NCBI GenBank assembly: GCA_965262175.1
Contig: CBDHES010000002.1
Location: 372,001-436,000, forward strand
DNA from: CADEDH01 sp965262175
GTDB taxonomy: Bacteria > Actinomycetota > Acidimicrobiia > Acidimicrobiales > SZUA-35
Direction of reading: 5' to 3'
DNA length: 64,000 nucleotides
Each line of letters begins with the position of its first letter. The first letter of the stretch is position 1. Made by a program: the position numbers and the translations under genes. The notes under the pieces are model-generated. The model saw only the letters and a program-made list of their open reading frames with translations. It had not been told where the DNA came from and did no database searches. Below, piece by piece: positions 57,234-64,000 of this stretch.

Positions 57234-57722
57234 TTAGAGTTCGTTGACGTTTTTTCTGAGACGGGCTCTGGCCTGGCTCAACAAGGCGGACGCCGCCCCC
57301 TCCGAGATCGACAGCCGCTCGGCGACTTCTCGCTCGCTGAGGCCCATCCAGTATCGGTACCGCACGGCCGCCTGCATCCGGGGTGGTAGCTCCGCCACGA
57401 GGGGTTCGAGCGCCAGTCGCGCATCGGTCGCCGTCTCGCCCGCACCGTCGCCAATCCACTCCAGATGGTGGCGGCCGGCCTTCTCGATCGCCCGTCGTTC
57501 CATGGCTCGGCGACGCCACCACCGGCGACACAGGTTCACCGCGGTCGTGTGCACCCAGCCGGCGGGCGACTCCATGCGACCGACCTTGTCCCATCGTTCG
57601 TAGGCACGGGCCAGTGCTTCGGCTGTCGCCTCCCGGGCGAGGAGCGGGTCACCGATGGAGGCGGCCACGCTCGCCATCAACGACTCGGCTGCCTCCCGGT
57701 ACCAGTCCTCGAACGACAGCAC
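57234..57722 (-). CDS. ECF sigma factor
   Basis: 162 residues: LSFEDWYREAAESLMASVAASIGDPLLAREATAEALARAYERWDKV is region 2, and LPPRMQAAVRYRYWMGLSEREVAERLSISEGAASALLSQARARLRK is region 4, the SigE/SigK-like minimal architecture. The GTG start at 57722 has no ribosome site. A 6-bp inverted repeat (GCAGCC-TAC-GGCTGC, 57727-57741) lies directly before it and a longer one (GGCTGGC / GCCAGCC, 57753-57773) further up; either could mask initiation or bind a regulator. No zinc-finger anti-sigma gene follows; the membrane protein at 53988 has an anti-sigma-like layout. Confidence 0.85.
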   Translation of the reverse strand: MLSFEDWYREAAESLMASVAASIGDPLLAREATAEALARAYERWDKVGRMESPAGWVHTTAVNLCRRWWRRRAMERRAIEKAGRHHLEWIGDGAGETATDARLALEPLVAELPPRMQAAVRYRYWMGLSEREVAERLSISEGAASALLSQARARLRKNVNEL

Positions 57723-57726
57723 GGCG

Positions 57727-57741
57727 GCAGCCTACGGCTGC
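57727..57741 (-). promoter_or_regulatory. Hairpin directly before the ECF sigma start codon
   Basis: GCAGCC and GGCTGC pair around TAC and end five bases from the GTG. A second repeat, GGCTGGC / GCCAGCC with a 7-base loop, lies at 57753-57773. The remaining sequence up to the tRNA at 57923 shows no gene. Confidence 0.4.
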
Positions 57742-57922
57742 GATGCCGAAACGGCTGGCGTCCCCGGCCAGCCAGCTACCGCTCCGCACCTGGACGATCC
57801 CGCGATAGCGCCACACGTCCGCATCGCCTTATTCGAGGCGGGCACACAGCCGTTGGTCACCAGCGGTTTCGGTGGAGCTTCCCCGGCAACAGCCGTAGGC
57901 CGCTTACCAGGGGAAACTGCCG

Positions 57923-57996
57923 TGGGCGATAAGGGATTCGAACCCCTGACCCCCTCCGCGTCATGGAGGTGCTCTAGCCAACTGAGCTAATCGCCC
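57923..57996 (-). tRNA. tRNA-Val (anticodon GAC)
   Basis: Acceptor GGGCGAT pairs with ATCGCCC; the D arm contains TAGCTCAGTTGGCTAGAGCA; the anticodon stem CCTCC/GGAGG encloses ATGACGC with GAC in the middle; the T arm contains GGTTCGAATCC. The discriminator base is A. CCA is not encoded. Confidence 0.93.
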
Positions 57997-58039
57997 TGGG
58001 ACCGGTCAGGCTACCAGCAACGGAGCTGACCGCGACAGG

Positions 58040-58113
58040 AGCACGGAGCGGGATTCGAACCCGCGATAGACGGCTTTGCAGGCCGCTCCCTTCGACCACT
58101 CGGGCATCCGTGC
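58040..58113 (-). tRNA. tRNA-Cys (anticodon GCA)
   Basis: Acceptor GCACGGA pairs with TCCGTGC; the anticodon stem CGGC/GCCG encloses CTGCAAA with GCA in the middle; the T arm is GCGGGTTCGAATCCCGC. The discriminator base is T (U73), the identity element of tRNA-Cys. CCA is not encoded. It is separated from tRNA-Val by 43 bases and reads in the same direction. Confidence 0.93.
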
Positions 58114-58215
58114 GTGGTGGCCATCTACGATAGCCCGTCGGAGATGGCGGCCGGACGTCGATTCTCACACCTCGCGGCCGCTAACTTGACCGAGAGTGTG
58201 GGAGGCTGAAAGTCG

Positions 58216-59421
58216 ATGAGCGACACGTACATCGCCTGGGACGGTCGGTCCTATCCCTGGCCGCCCCCCGAGGGGTGGTACCAGGCGGCCGACGGCCGAT
58301 GGTGGGCCCCCGGGTCGGGGCCCACGCCCTCGGCGGCCGAACGGCCCGCCGCTGCGGAACCGGCACCACCGACCGTCGCCACGCCGGCCGCCGACGGTTG
58401 GCCCTCATCGAACGCCCAGCCTCCGACCGTGGCGACCCCGGCCGCGACCGAGCCTCCCGCGACCTCGCACCCGGCACCGCCCACCGTGGCCACCCCGGCG
58501 GCCGCCGGGTGGCCGGCCGTCGACCCCGACAAGACCCAGGCCCTCCCCGCCGATCTCCCGACTCCGGGAGGCCGATCGTCGGCCCCCTACAACGAGGCTG
58601 CGGTCCGTACCACCCGCCTCCCGTTCGACGGTGAGCGCTCGGCGGCCAGCTACGCCGCCGCCGCCAGCGCTCCCGGCGGTGTCACGGTCAGCGGCGGACC
58701 GCCCCCCGGCGGGCCCGGCAACGCGGCCGACGACTGGCAACAGCCAGCGTCGAAGCCGACGCCCCGCCCCCGGTCGGGCCGCCGGACGAACCGCCTCCTC
58801 CTCGCCTTCCTCGGGTCCCTCGTCGCCGTCGCGGCCGCCGCTGCCGCCTACTTCGTGCTCCGGGACCCATCGGGCGACGGCAGCCAGACGACCGCCGGGG
58901 CCGATGCTGCGACCACCGCCACGATCGACGGCGGCACCGGCGACGGATCCGACGGCGGCGAAGCGTCCGACGAGGGCGACCCCGGGTCGGGGGCCGGGGC
59001 CGATGGCGACGCCACAACCGACGCCACCGACTCGACGACCGACACCACCAGCGACGACACCGGCGACGACGACGCCGCCGATGAGGAACCCTCCGACACC
59101 CCCGACGAGGACGACGACGAGCCGGCAACGACGAGCACGACCGCCACGGAGGGCTCCGAGGTCGAGCAGTTCCGGGCGATCCTGGCCGACCGGGGATTCA
59201 ACACCGACGCCCTCAGCGACGACGACGTGGAGATGTTCGCCAACCGGTTCTGCGTGCTGGCCGAGGCGTCGGAGACCATGGCCGAGTACCGCGACTTCCA
59301 GATGCAGGAGATCACGGAGGCCAACAGCGCCCTCAGCGACGATGAGCTGATCATGGTCATCGACGCCGCCGTCATCGTGTTCTGCCCCGAGTCGGCCGAC
59401 CGGCTCGGCATCCAGATCTGA
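58216..59421 (+). CDS. Membrane protein with DUF2510-like N-terminus and DUF732-like C-terminus
   Basis: 401 residues. The first 35 resemble a DUF2510 motif (PEGWYQAADGRWWAPG). A Pro/Ala linker carries three PPTVATPAA repeats (about residues 50-110), then a transmembrane helix (LLLAFLGSLVAVAAAAAAYFVL, about 196-218), then a long acidic Thr/Asp/Gly linker, and finally VEQFRAILADRGFNTDALSDDDVEMFANRFCVLAE with VIVFCPES, which matches the DUF732 pattern of two Cys spaced by about 50 residues. The acidic C-terminal part would face outside. Function is unknown. GGGAGG lies 12 bases before the ATG. Confidence 0.75.
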   Translation: MSDTYIAWDGRSYPWPPPEGWYQAADGRWWAPGSGPTPSAAERPAAAEPAPPTVATPAADGWPSSNAQPPTVATPAATEPPATSHPAPPTVATPAAAGWPAVDPDKTQALPADLPTPGGRSSAPYNEAAVRTTRLPFDGERSAASYAAAASAPGGVTVSGGPPPGGPGNAADDWQQPASKPTPRPRSGRRTNRLLLAFLGSLVAVAAAAAAYFVLRDPSGDGSQTTAGADAATTATIDGGTGDGSDGGEASDEGDPGSGAGADGDATTDATDSTTDTTSDDTGDDDAADEEPSDTPDEDDDEPATTSTTATEGSEVEQFRAILADRGFNTDALSDDDVEMFANRFCVLAEASETMAEYRDFQMQEITEANSALSDDELIMVIDAAVIVFCPESADRLGIQI

Positions 59422-59444
59422 CCATCGCCGGCACCCCGGCCGGG

Positions 59445-61013
59445 CTACGGGCGCCGACAGGTCAACCGGATGAACGAGCACGCCGGCGACAGCCCGTTCA
59501 GGTCCAGGGGAAGACCCTGGGAGAACCACGACGCCGAGTCGGCGTCGTACCGGGTGTACTCGGCGCCCTCGATGAAGAACGCGTCGCGGGTTCCCTCCGT
59601 GGCGAACTGCACCGTGTCGAGCACCATCGGATGGTCGAGGTGCAGTCCGCGGAGGGTCAGGACCACGTTGGACCGGGTCAGACCACCGGGGAGGCTGGCC
59701 GCGATCCGGAGGAGCTCGACGTGAGCCCACCCGTACTGGGCGAAGCCGACGCCGATCAGTTCGCGGCTCGGGTCGAGCCCGGCCTCGGTCAGCGTCTCCC
59801 GGGCGAACCGGACGAAGGTCTCGTCGGCGAACTGCGGATCGTTGAGCGACTTGACCCCACCGCCGACCGACCAGAACCCGTGTCCGGCCCGGCCGGCCGG
59901 CTCCAGGTACACCTCCGGTTGGCGACACCCTGACGGGAGGAACAGGCCGGCGGCCGACTCGGTCAGATCGAGTCTGGCCGCCTCCCGAACGGCGCTCGAG
60001 CAGGCGACGCCACCGGTCATGGCCAGGAACACCACCGGGTTCGACTCGACCAGCTCCGCCATCTCCGGCGACACGTTCTCCGATTCGGGATCGTGGCGGA
60101 CGATGACCACCTCGGAGACGATGTCCCGGTTGGTGTCGGCCCAGGCGGAGAACGCGTCCGAGTACAACTGGCCGAACTCGTTGCCCATCACCAGCGCCGC
60201 CACCCGGACCGGGACCTGGTCGGGAAGCTCGTTCTTGATCCACCGCCCCCACAGGATCGCCTCGGTGGTGTAGCTGAGCTGGAACCCGGTGGTGAAGGGA
60301 TGGTTGATCGGGTCGGCCCACGCCGGGTGGGGGGACACGACGAAGGGTTGGGGGATGCAGGCGTCGTTGAGGTCGTCCCTGACCCGGAGCGAACCCGGCG
60401 AGCCGACGGTCGTCACGTAGAACGGCGGGCCGCTCGCCGTCGGGTCCTCCGGGTCGGCCGGAGCGATCAGCTCATCGACCACGTCCTGGGTCAGTTCCGG
60501 GTCGTACTCGTCGTCGATGATCGTCAGCTCGATCTGGCGACCGTCGACCCCGCCGTTGGCGTTGACGTAGTCGAAGTAGGCCTCCATCCCCAGCGCCAGG
60601 TCCTCGAACCCGGCGAACGGGCCCGACCCGGGCACCACGACCGCCAACTCGATCGTGGTCGGCGTCACCCCGATCGTGTCCTCCCAGGCTCGGGGACAGG
60701 CGTCGAAGTCGACCTCGAACCGGCCCGGGCCGTTCAGGACGTTGGTCTCGGCGTCGATCCCGTACTGTGAGGAGCCGAGGGCGGCGATGACCCGGTCTCG
60801 CTCCGAGGCCCACGCCTCCTCCAGGTCGGCGATCGTCTCGACGTCGTCGTCCTCGGCGTCGACGAACGTGGCGAGCACCGTCGTCGAGGGCTCGGGGGCC
60901 GGTTCCGCCCCGCCCGCGCCGAGCCCGGGAACCGAGCTGCACGAGGCGGCGAGGAGCATCCCACAGACTCCGAGGAGCAACGGGGTTCGACCTCTCGCCA
61001 CCGTACCTACCAT
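59445..61013 (-). CDS. Periplasmic-binding lipoprotein of branched-chain amino acid-type ABC transporter
   Basis: 522 residues. The signal ends in a lipobox (GMLLAASCSS), followed by an acidic linker and a type I periplasmic-binding fold: IELAVVVPGSGPFAGFEDLALGMEAYFDYVNANGGVDGRQIELTIIDDEYDPELTQDVVDELI is the Peripla_BP_6 start. It is longer than average by about 100 residues. It shares a strand and direction with the DUF3179 gene and the two permeases upstream (61-64 kb), so it is probably their substrate receptor. TACCCT lies 9 bases before the ATG. Confidence 0.88.
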   Translation of the reverse strand: MVGTVARGRTPLLLGVCGMLLAASCSSVPGLGAGGAEPAPEPSTTVLATFVDAEDDDVETIADLEEAWASERDRVIAALGSSQYGIDAETNVLNGPGRFEVDFDACPRAWEDTIGVTPTTIELAVVVPGSGPFAGFEDLALGMEAYFDYVNANGGVDGRQIELTIIDDEYDPELTQDVVDELIAPADPEDPTASGPPFYVTTVGSPGSLRVRDDLNDACIPQPFVVSPHPAWADPINHPFTTGFQLSYTTEAILWGRWIKNELPDQVPVRVAALVMGNEFGQLYSDAFSAWADTNRDIVSEVVIVRHDPESENVSPEMAELVESNPVVFLAMTGGVACSSAVREAARLDLTESAAGLFLPSGCRQPEVYLEPAGRAGHGFWSVGGGVKSLNDPQFADETFVRFARETLTEAGLDPSRELIGVGFAQYGWAHVELLRIAASLPGGLTRSNVVLTLRGLHLDHPMVLDTVQFATEGTRDAFFIEGAEYTRYDADSASWFSQGLPLDLNGLSPACSFIRLTCRRP

Positions 61014-61043
61014 CCCGTCGGGAGGGTAGTCGGTCGTCGGAGG

Positions 61044-62669
61044 TCAACCCTGACGGGGCCACCAGTCTGTCGTCGGATTGTTGCCGAACCAGGCGAACCA
61101 GAGGCCCTGGTTGATCGCCAGCCGGGGCAGCTCGGTGCCGTCGGCCAACACCACCGTCTCGGTCCCGGCGGCGTCGACGTCGGGCCGATCACCGTCGGCC
61201 AGGTCCGTTCCCGAGGCGTCGTACACCCGGGCCCCGGCGGAGCCGTTGGGGACGACGAGGAAGGCGCCGTCGCCGACGACGAACACCCGGGGCCCCTCGG
61301 CCACGATCGCCTCGACCGAGACCGCCAGCTGCCGGTCGCCGACCTCGAGCCCCAACACCTCGGCCTTCAGCTCCAGGTCGTCGGTCGGGGTGTCGAGCAC
61401 CGGGAACCACACGTTGGGGTCGTCGTAGTACGTCTGGTACGGCGAGTCGGGCTCGTAGGCGTAGGCGATCGCCCCCCGTTCGGGCTGATCTTCGAAGAAG
61501 ATCGGATCGGGGATATCGAGCACCTCGGTGTCGGGATGGGCCTCCACCCACTCGGCCCACGTCGTCGTCTCGACCGGGAACTGCTCGAGCTCGACCCCTT
61601 CGAGGGGGCCGGCGAGGCCGACCGCCTCCAGGTGCGACCACAAGGTGTCGGTCTGGACGTCGACCATGATCTTGTTGGAGTTGGTCAAGAACCCCGAGGT
61701 CTGGAGATCGAGGACCTGCCCGTCGACCCGCCGATCGAACAGCAGCGCCGTGCGGCACAGGGTGCAGAACACGAGGGCGACCGGCGTGCCGGCCACGGTG
61801 TCGTTGGCCAGCTCGTGGTGGCCGAGGATCCGGAACGGGTAGGCCACCGCCTCACCGTCGATCTCGACCCCGAACACGATCTCGTCGGGCTCCATCCACA
61901 CCGCCTCGTCGGGGGTGATCCGGGCCGGATCGTTCAGCTCGGGGATACCGCCCCGTGGCACGCCGCCCCACTGGATGCGAGACAGGACGATCGGGTCGGT
62001 GACCGTCGACAGCAGATCGACGTAGTCGTCATCGAGCGGGCCGTAGAGGCCGAGCTTCCACTCCAGGTAGCCGGGTCCGGGGTCGACCGCCTGGTCGTAG
62101 ACCCACTGGCCGTAGATCCGGTAGTCGGCGGTGATGAACTGGCCCGGTTCGCGCTCGATGCCCGAAAGGACGGCCAGGGCGCCGGCCACCTGCTCATCGG
62201 TCAGGTTCGACGGACCGAGCCGCAGGAGGTCGAGCAGCCACGGGGCCCAACGGAGATCGCCGTCGAGGGCCATGTCGGCCGCGATGTTCGACGCCAGGGT
62301 GCTGCTCGGCTGCTCGAGGAAGGCGTCGATCTTCTCCTCCAGCGTCAGGTCGACAAAGGCCGGCGGTGCCTCGGTCTCCACCCCCGGCACCGTGCGGAAG
62401 GTCGCCGGCACCGATGACGTCGTCGTCGCCCCGTCGGCGGCCTCGCTCCCGGCCCCGCCATCGGAGCTGTCGGCGGGACCCCGATCGGCGTCGAGAGCGA
62501 GGTCGGAATCGACGGCGGCGGAGTCGGAACAGGCGGCGGCCACCAGCGCCGCGACGACCAGCAGCACGGCGGGACGCCACCACCGGGGTCGGGAACCGCC
62601 GACGGGGCGCCGCTCCCCCGCACGGCCCCACCGCCGGTTGGGTTCCGATGTGACCGATGCCGCTGCCAT
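61044..62669 (-). CDS. DUF3179-family lipoprotein
   Basis: 541 residues. The N-terminal basic part and hydrophobic helix end in a lipobox (VVAALVAAACSDS near residue 46). A DUF3179 domain follows: PDEAVWMEPDEIVFGVEIDGEAVAYPFRILGHHELANDTV, then VALVFCTLCRTALLFDRRVDG with its CxxC, then GRVLxLxTSG-like SGFLTNSNKIMVDVQT. The CTLC motif may bind metal or a thiol partner, as in thiol-dependent extracytoplasmic proteins. Between a binding protein and permease genes, it may belong to the same transport locus. The start at 62669 (MAAASVTSEPN) lacks a good ribosome site. Confidence 0.85.
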   Translation of the reverse strand: MAAASVTSEPNRRWGRAGERRPVGGSRPRWWRPAVLLVVAALVAAACSDSAAVDSDLALDADRGPADSSDGGAGSEAADGATTTSSVPATFRTVPGVETEAPPAFVDLTLEEKIDAFLEQPSSTLASNIAADMALDGDLRWAPWLLDLLRLGPSNLTDEQVAGALAVLSGIEREPGQFITADYRIYGQWVYDQAVDPGPGYLEWKLGLYGPLDDDYVDLLSTVTDPIVLSRIQWGGVPRGGIPELNDPARITPDEAVWMEPDEIVFGVEIDGEAVAYPFRILGHHELANDTVAGTPVALVFCTLCRTALLFDRRVDGQVLDLQTSGFLTNSNKIMVDVQTDTLWSHLEAVGLAGPLEGVELEQFPVETTTWAEWVEAHPDTEVLDIPDPIFFEDQPERGAIAYAYEPDSPYQTYYDDPNVWFPVLDTPTDDLELKAEVLGLEVGDRQLAVSVEAIVAEGPRVFVVGDGAFLVVPNGSAGARVYDASGTDLADGDRPDVDAAGTETVVLADGTELPRLAINQGLWFAWFGNNPTTDWWPRQG

Positions 62670-62704
62670 GGGAGGGAAACTGACGACGACCGGCGGTTGT
62701 TCCC

Positions 62705-63739
62705 TCACCGGCGTCCGACCCTGCTCACCCAGCCGGCGATCCCGTCCGGTGAGATGAAGGTCAGCACCACCAGGCCGAGCCCGAACACCAGCACGTCGTT
62801 GTCGAACAGGCCGATCGCCGAGTTGACGGCGGGCACGACCAACAGGGCGATGACGCCGTAGACCGCCCCGACGAGGTAGGCGGCGCCCCCGATCACCGCT
62901 GCGGCGTAGAGCCGGAAGGAGAGGAACACGCCGAACTGCTCGTGGCTGACGAACGGGAAGAGCACGGCCTGCAGGGCCCCGGCCGTTCCGGCCAGTGCCG
63001 CCGAGAGGGCGAACGCCCCGGCCTTGGTCGACACGACGTTCACGCCGAAGGTGGCCGCCGCGGTCTCGGAATCCCGGACGGCCTGCATGGCCCGCCCGAC
63101 CCGGCCCCGGAGGAGGTTGCGGGTCATCCAGAACATGAGGGCGCACACCGCCAGGCAGAAGAAGTAGCGGTAGGTGATGGTGTGGTCGTCGCCGAGCCAT
63201 CCCGGCGCTTCCAGGGTGTTGTCGATCGGCCGACCGGAGACCCCGCCGGTGACCGACGGGAACCGCTTGGCCAACGATGGGAACACGACACCCAGCCCGA
63301 GGGTCACCAACGCCAGGTAGATGCCCCGGATCCGCAACGCCGGGAGCCCCAGCAGCCACCCCACGATCCAGGTGGTGACGAACGTGGCCGCCACCGCCGC
63401 CGGATAGGGCAGGCCGACCAGGTCGACGTAGCCGCCGAGGGCGAACGCCCCGAACCCGACGAAGGCGCCGTGACCGAGGGTGATCAAACCGGCGTGGCCG
63501 GTGGCCACCACCACCCCCAGCACGGCCAGGGTCAACACGATGATGCCGGCCGTGCGCCGCAGCTCCAGCTGGTCGATCAGCAACGGCAGCGTCAGGAGCA
63601 CGACGGCGACCACCGCCAACACCCCACGGGTGGCCCACGGCCACCAACTCGGCGCCGTCGAGGCCGGTGAGGGCCCACCGCCGGCCCAGGCCGGCCGTCC
63701 CGTCGCTCTATGGGTGACGCCTCCCGACTCGCCAGCCAT
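62705..63739 (-). CDS. LivM-like ABC permease
   Basis: 344 residues. VATGHAGLITLGHGAFVGFGAFALGGY near residue 80 is the LivM signature, and QAVRDSETAAATFGVNVVSTKAGAFALSAALAGTAGAL near residue 220 is the ATPase-contacting loop. About nine hydrophobic helices follow a Pro/Gly N-terminal tail. The start overlaps the stop of the partial LivH gene by 1 base (TGATG). ATP-binding subunits are not in the window and may lie beyond 64 kb. Confidence 0.9.
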   Translation of the reverse strand: MAGESGGVTHRATGRPAWAGGGPSPASTAPSWWPWATRGVLAVVAVVLLTLPLLIDQLELRRTAGIIVLTLAVLGVVVATGHAGLITLGHGAFVGFGAFALGGYVDLVGLPYPAAVAATFVTTWIVGWLLGLPALRIRGIYLALVTLGLGVVFPSLAKRFPSVTGGVSGRPIDNTLEAPGWLGDDHTITYRYFFCLAVCALMFWMTRNLLRGRVGRAMQAVRDSETAAATFGVNVVSTKAGAFALSAALAGTAGALQAVLFPFVSHEQFGVFLSFRLYAAAVIGGAAYLVGAVYGVIALLVVPAVNSAIGLFDNDVLVFGLGLVVLTFISPDGIAGWVSRVGRR

Positions 63740-64000
63740 CAGACCCGCTCCACCCGTCGGGTGCCGAACAGGCCGGTGGGCTGGACGAGGAGCACCCCGG
63801 CCATCACCAACAACGGCGGGAGCAGGCTCAGTTCGGTCGAGATGAACGGAACGTAGCCGGGGACGAGCGTCTGGGTCAGGGCCACGATCAGCCCCCCGAC
63901 CAACGCCCCGAGCGGGCTGTCGAGTCCGCCGATCGTTGCGGCCGCGAAGCCGAAGATCAGGAGCCGGATCATCATGAACGGCTCCAGGAGCACGTTCTCG
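63739..64000 (-). CDS. LivH-like ABC permease, 3' end only
   Basis: 87 residues up to the window edge: ENVLLEPFMMIRLLIFGFAAATIGGLDSPLGALVGGLIVALTQTLVPGYVPFISTELSLLPPLLVMAGVLL and PTGLFGTRRVERV, the C-terminal helices and cap of a LivH permease. The N-terminus lies beyond position 64000. Confidence 0.85.
   Translation of the reverse strand, partial: ENVLLEPFMMIRLLIFGFAAATIGGLDSPLGALVGGLIVALTQTLVPGYVPFISTELSLLPPLLVMAGVLLVQPTGLFGTRRVERV

Noticed and set aside
61044..63647. A long start for the DUF3179 gene extending into the permease
   Set aside because: The extra part is a shifted-frame reading of the LivM gene; the start at 62669 gives a normal signal and lipobox.
1..64000. CRISPR arrays, transposases, integrases and att sites
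   Set aside because: No regularly spaced repeats, no transposase or integrase motifs, and no tRNA-flanking direct repeats were found; the tRNA genes at 58 kb have intact ends without duplicated 3' halves.

Overview
The window is high-GC DNA in which almost every base is coding and most stop codons are TGA. The gene content points to an actinobacterium, most likely of the class Acidimicrobiia: three F420-type luciferase-like oxidoreductases, a class I lysyl-tRNA synthetase, branched-chain amino acid ABC permeases, a SigF-type partner-switching module, and many genes whose start codon sits 6 to 8 bases after a TANNNT -10 box (leaderless transcripts). The class assignment is an inference; no rRNA is present. 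No CRISPR array, insertion sequence, prophage or replication origin was seen.

Layout. 1-5.7 kb: partial glycosyltransferase, class I LysRS, livHM-type permeases and an HTH/PLD-like regulator with a palindromic site in front of it. 5.8-8.6 kb: two LLM oxidoreductases flanking a membrane-anchored glutaredoxin whose catalytic Cys codon is TGA. 8.7-11.9 kb: three-gene cluster of an SPFH protein, a zinc-ribbon protein and a membrane-anchored helical protein. 12-17 kb: APH-like kinase, NTF2-like protein, Rieske oxygenase, a third LLM enzyme and a K+ channel with an RCK domain. 17-23.7 kb: a sigma factor fused through a membrane segment to a DUF1996 domain, a secreted DUF1996 paralogue, PstS and a CPA1 antiporter. 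23.8-29.5 kb: two small proteins and a SigF-type stress module (sigma factor, two ATP-binding regulators, PAS-PP2C phosphatase, STAS antagonist, winged-helix regulator) with two SigF-like promoters. 29.5-35.4 kb: complete mrpABCDEFG operon preceded by an apparent leaderless 12-codon leader ORF that overlaps mrpA. 35.4-49.7 kb: crotonase, Ser/Thr kinase with a seven-bladed WD40 domain, LysR and GlxA regulators, exported intradiol-type dioxygenase, molybdopterin oxidoreductase, DUF4184 protein, GH20 hexosaminidase with a frameshift in its polyproline linker, and a LysE exporter. 49.8-50.7 kb: an AhpD/CMD-family protein with a CxxU motif (in-frame TGA), followed by thioredoxin. 50.8-53.9 kb: RidA, ArsR-VOC pair, a junction of LuxR and ECF sigma fragments, and a decayed membrane-protein/HTH pair. 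54-57.7 kb: an ECF sigma factor, a secreted repeat protein, an amidoligase-like enzyme and a membrane-anchored repeat paralogue. 57.9-64 kb: tRNA-Val, tRNA-Cys, a DUF732-like protein, and a branched-chain amino acid-type ABC locus with a DUF3179 lipoprotein.

Strongest observations. (1) Two probable selenoproteins, each an in-frame TGA at a catalytic CxxC position with family sequence on both sides and a hairpin just downstream. (2) A sigma factor joined to a membrane-spanning DUF1996 domain, next to a secreted DUF1996 protein. (3) An apparently undescribed locus of ECF sigma factor, AGY/W/AKAG-repeat proteins and an amidoligase, with a perfect 120-bp internal duplication. (4) A leaderless leader ORF in front of mrpA. 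All calls come from reading the sequence and knowledge of the families; no searches were run.
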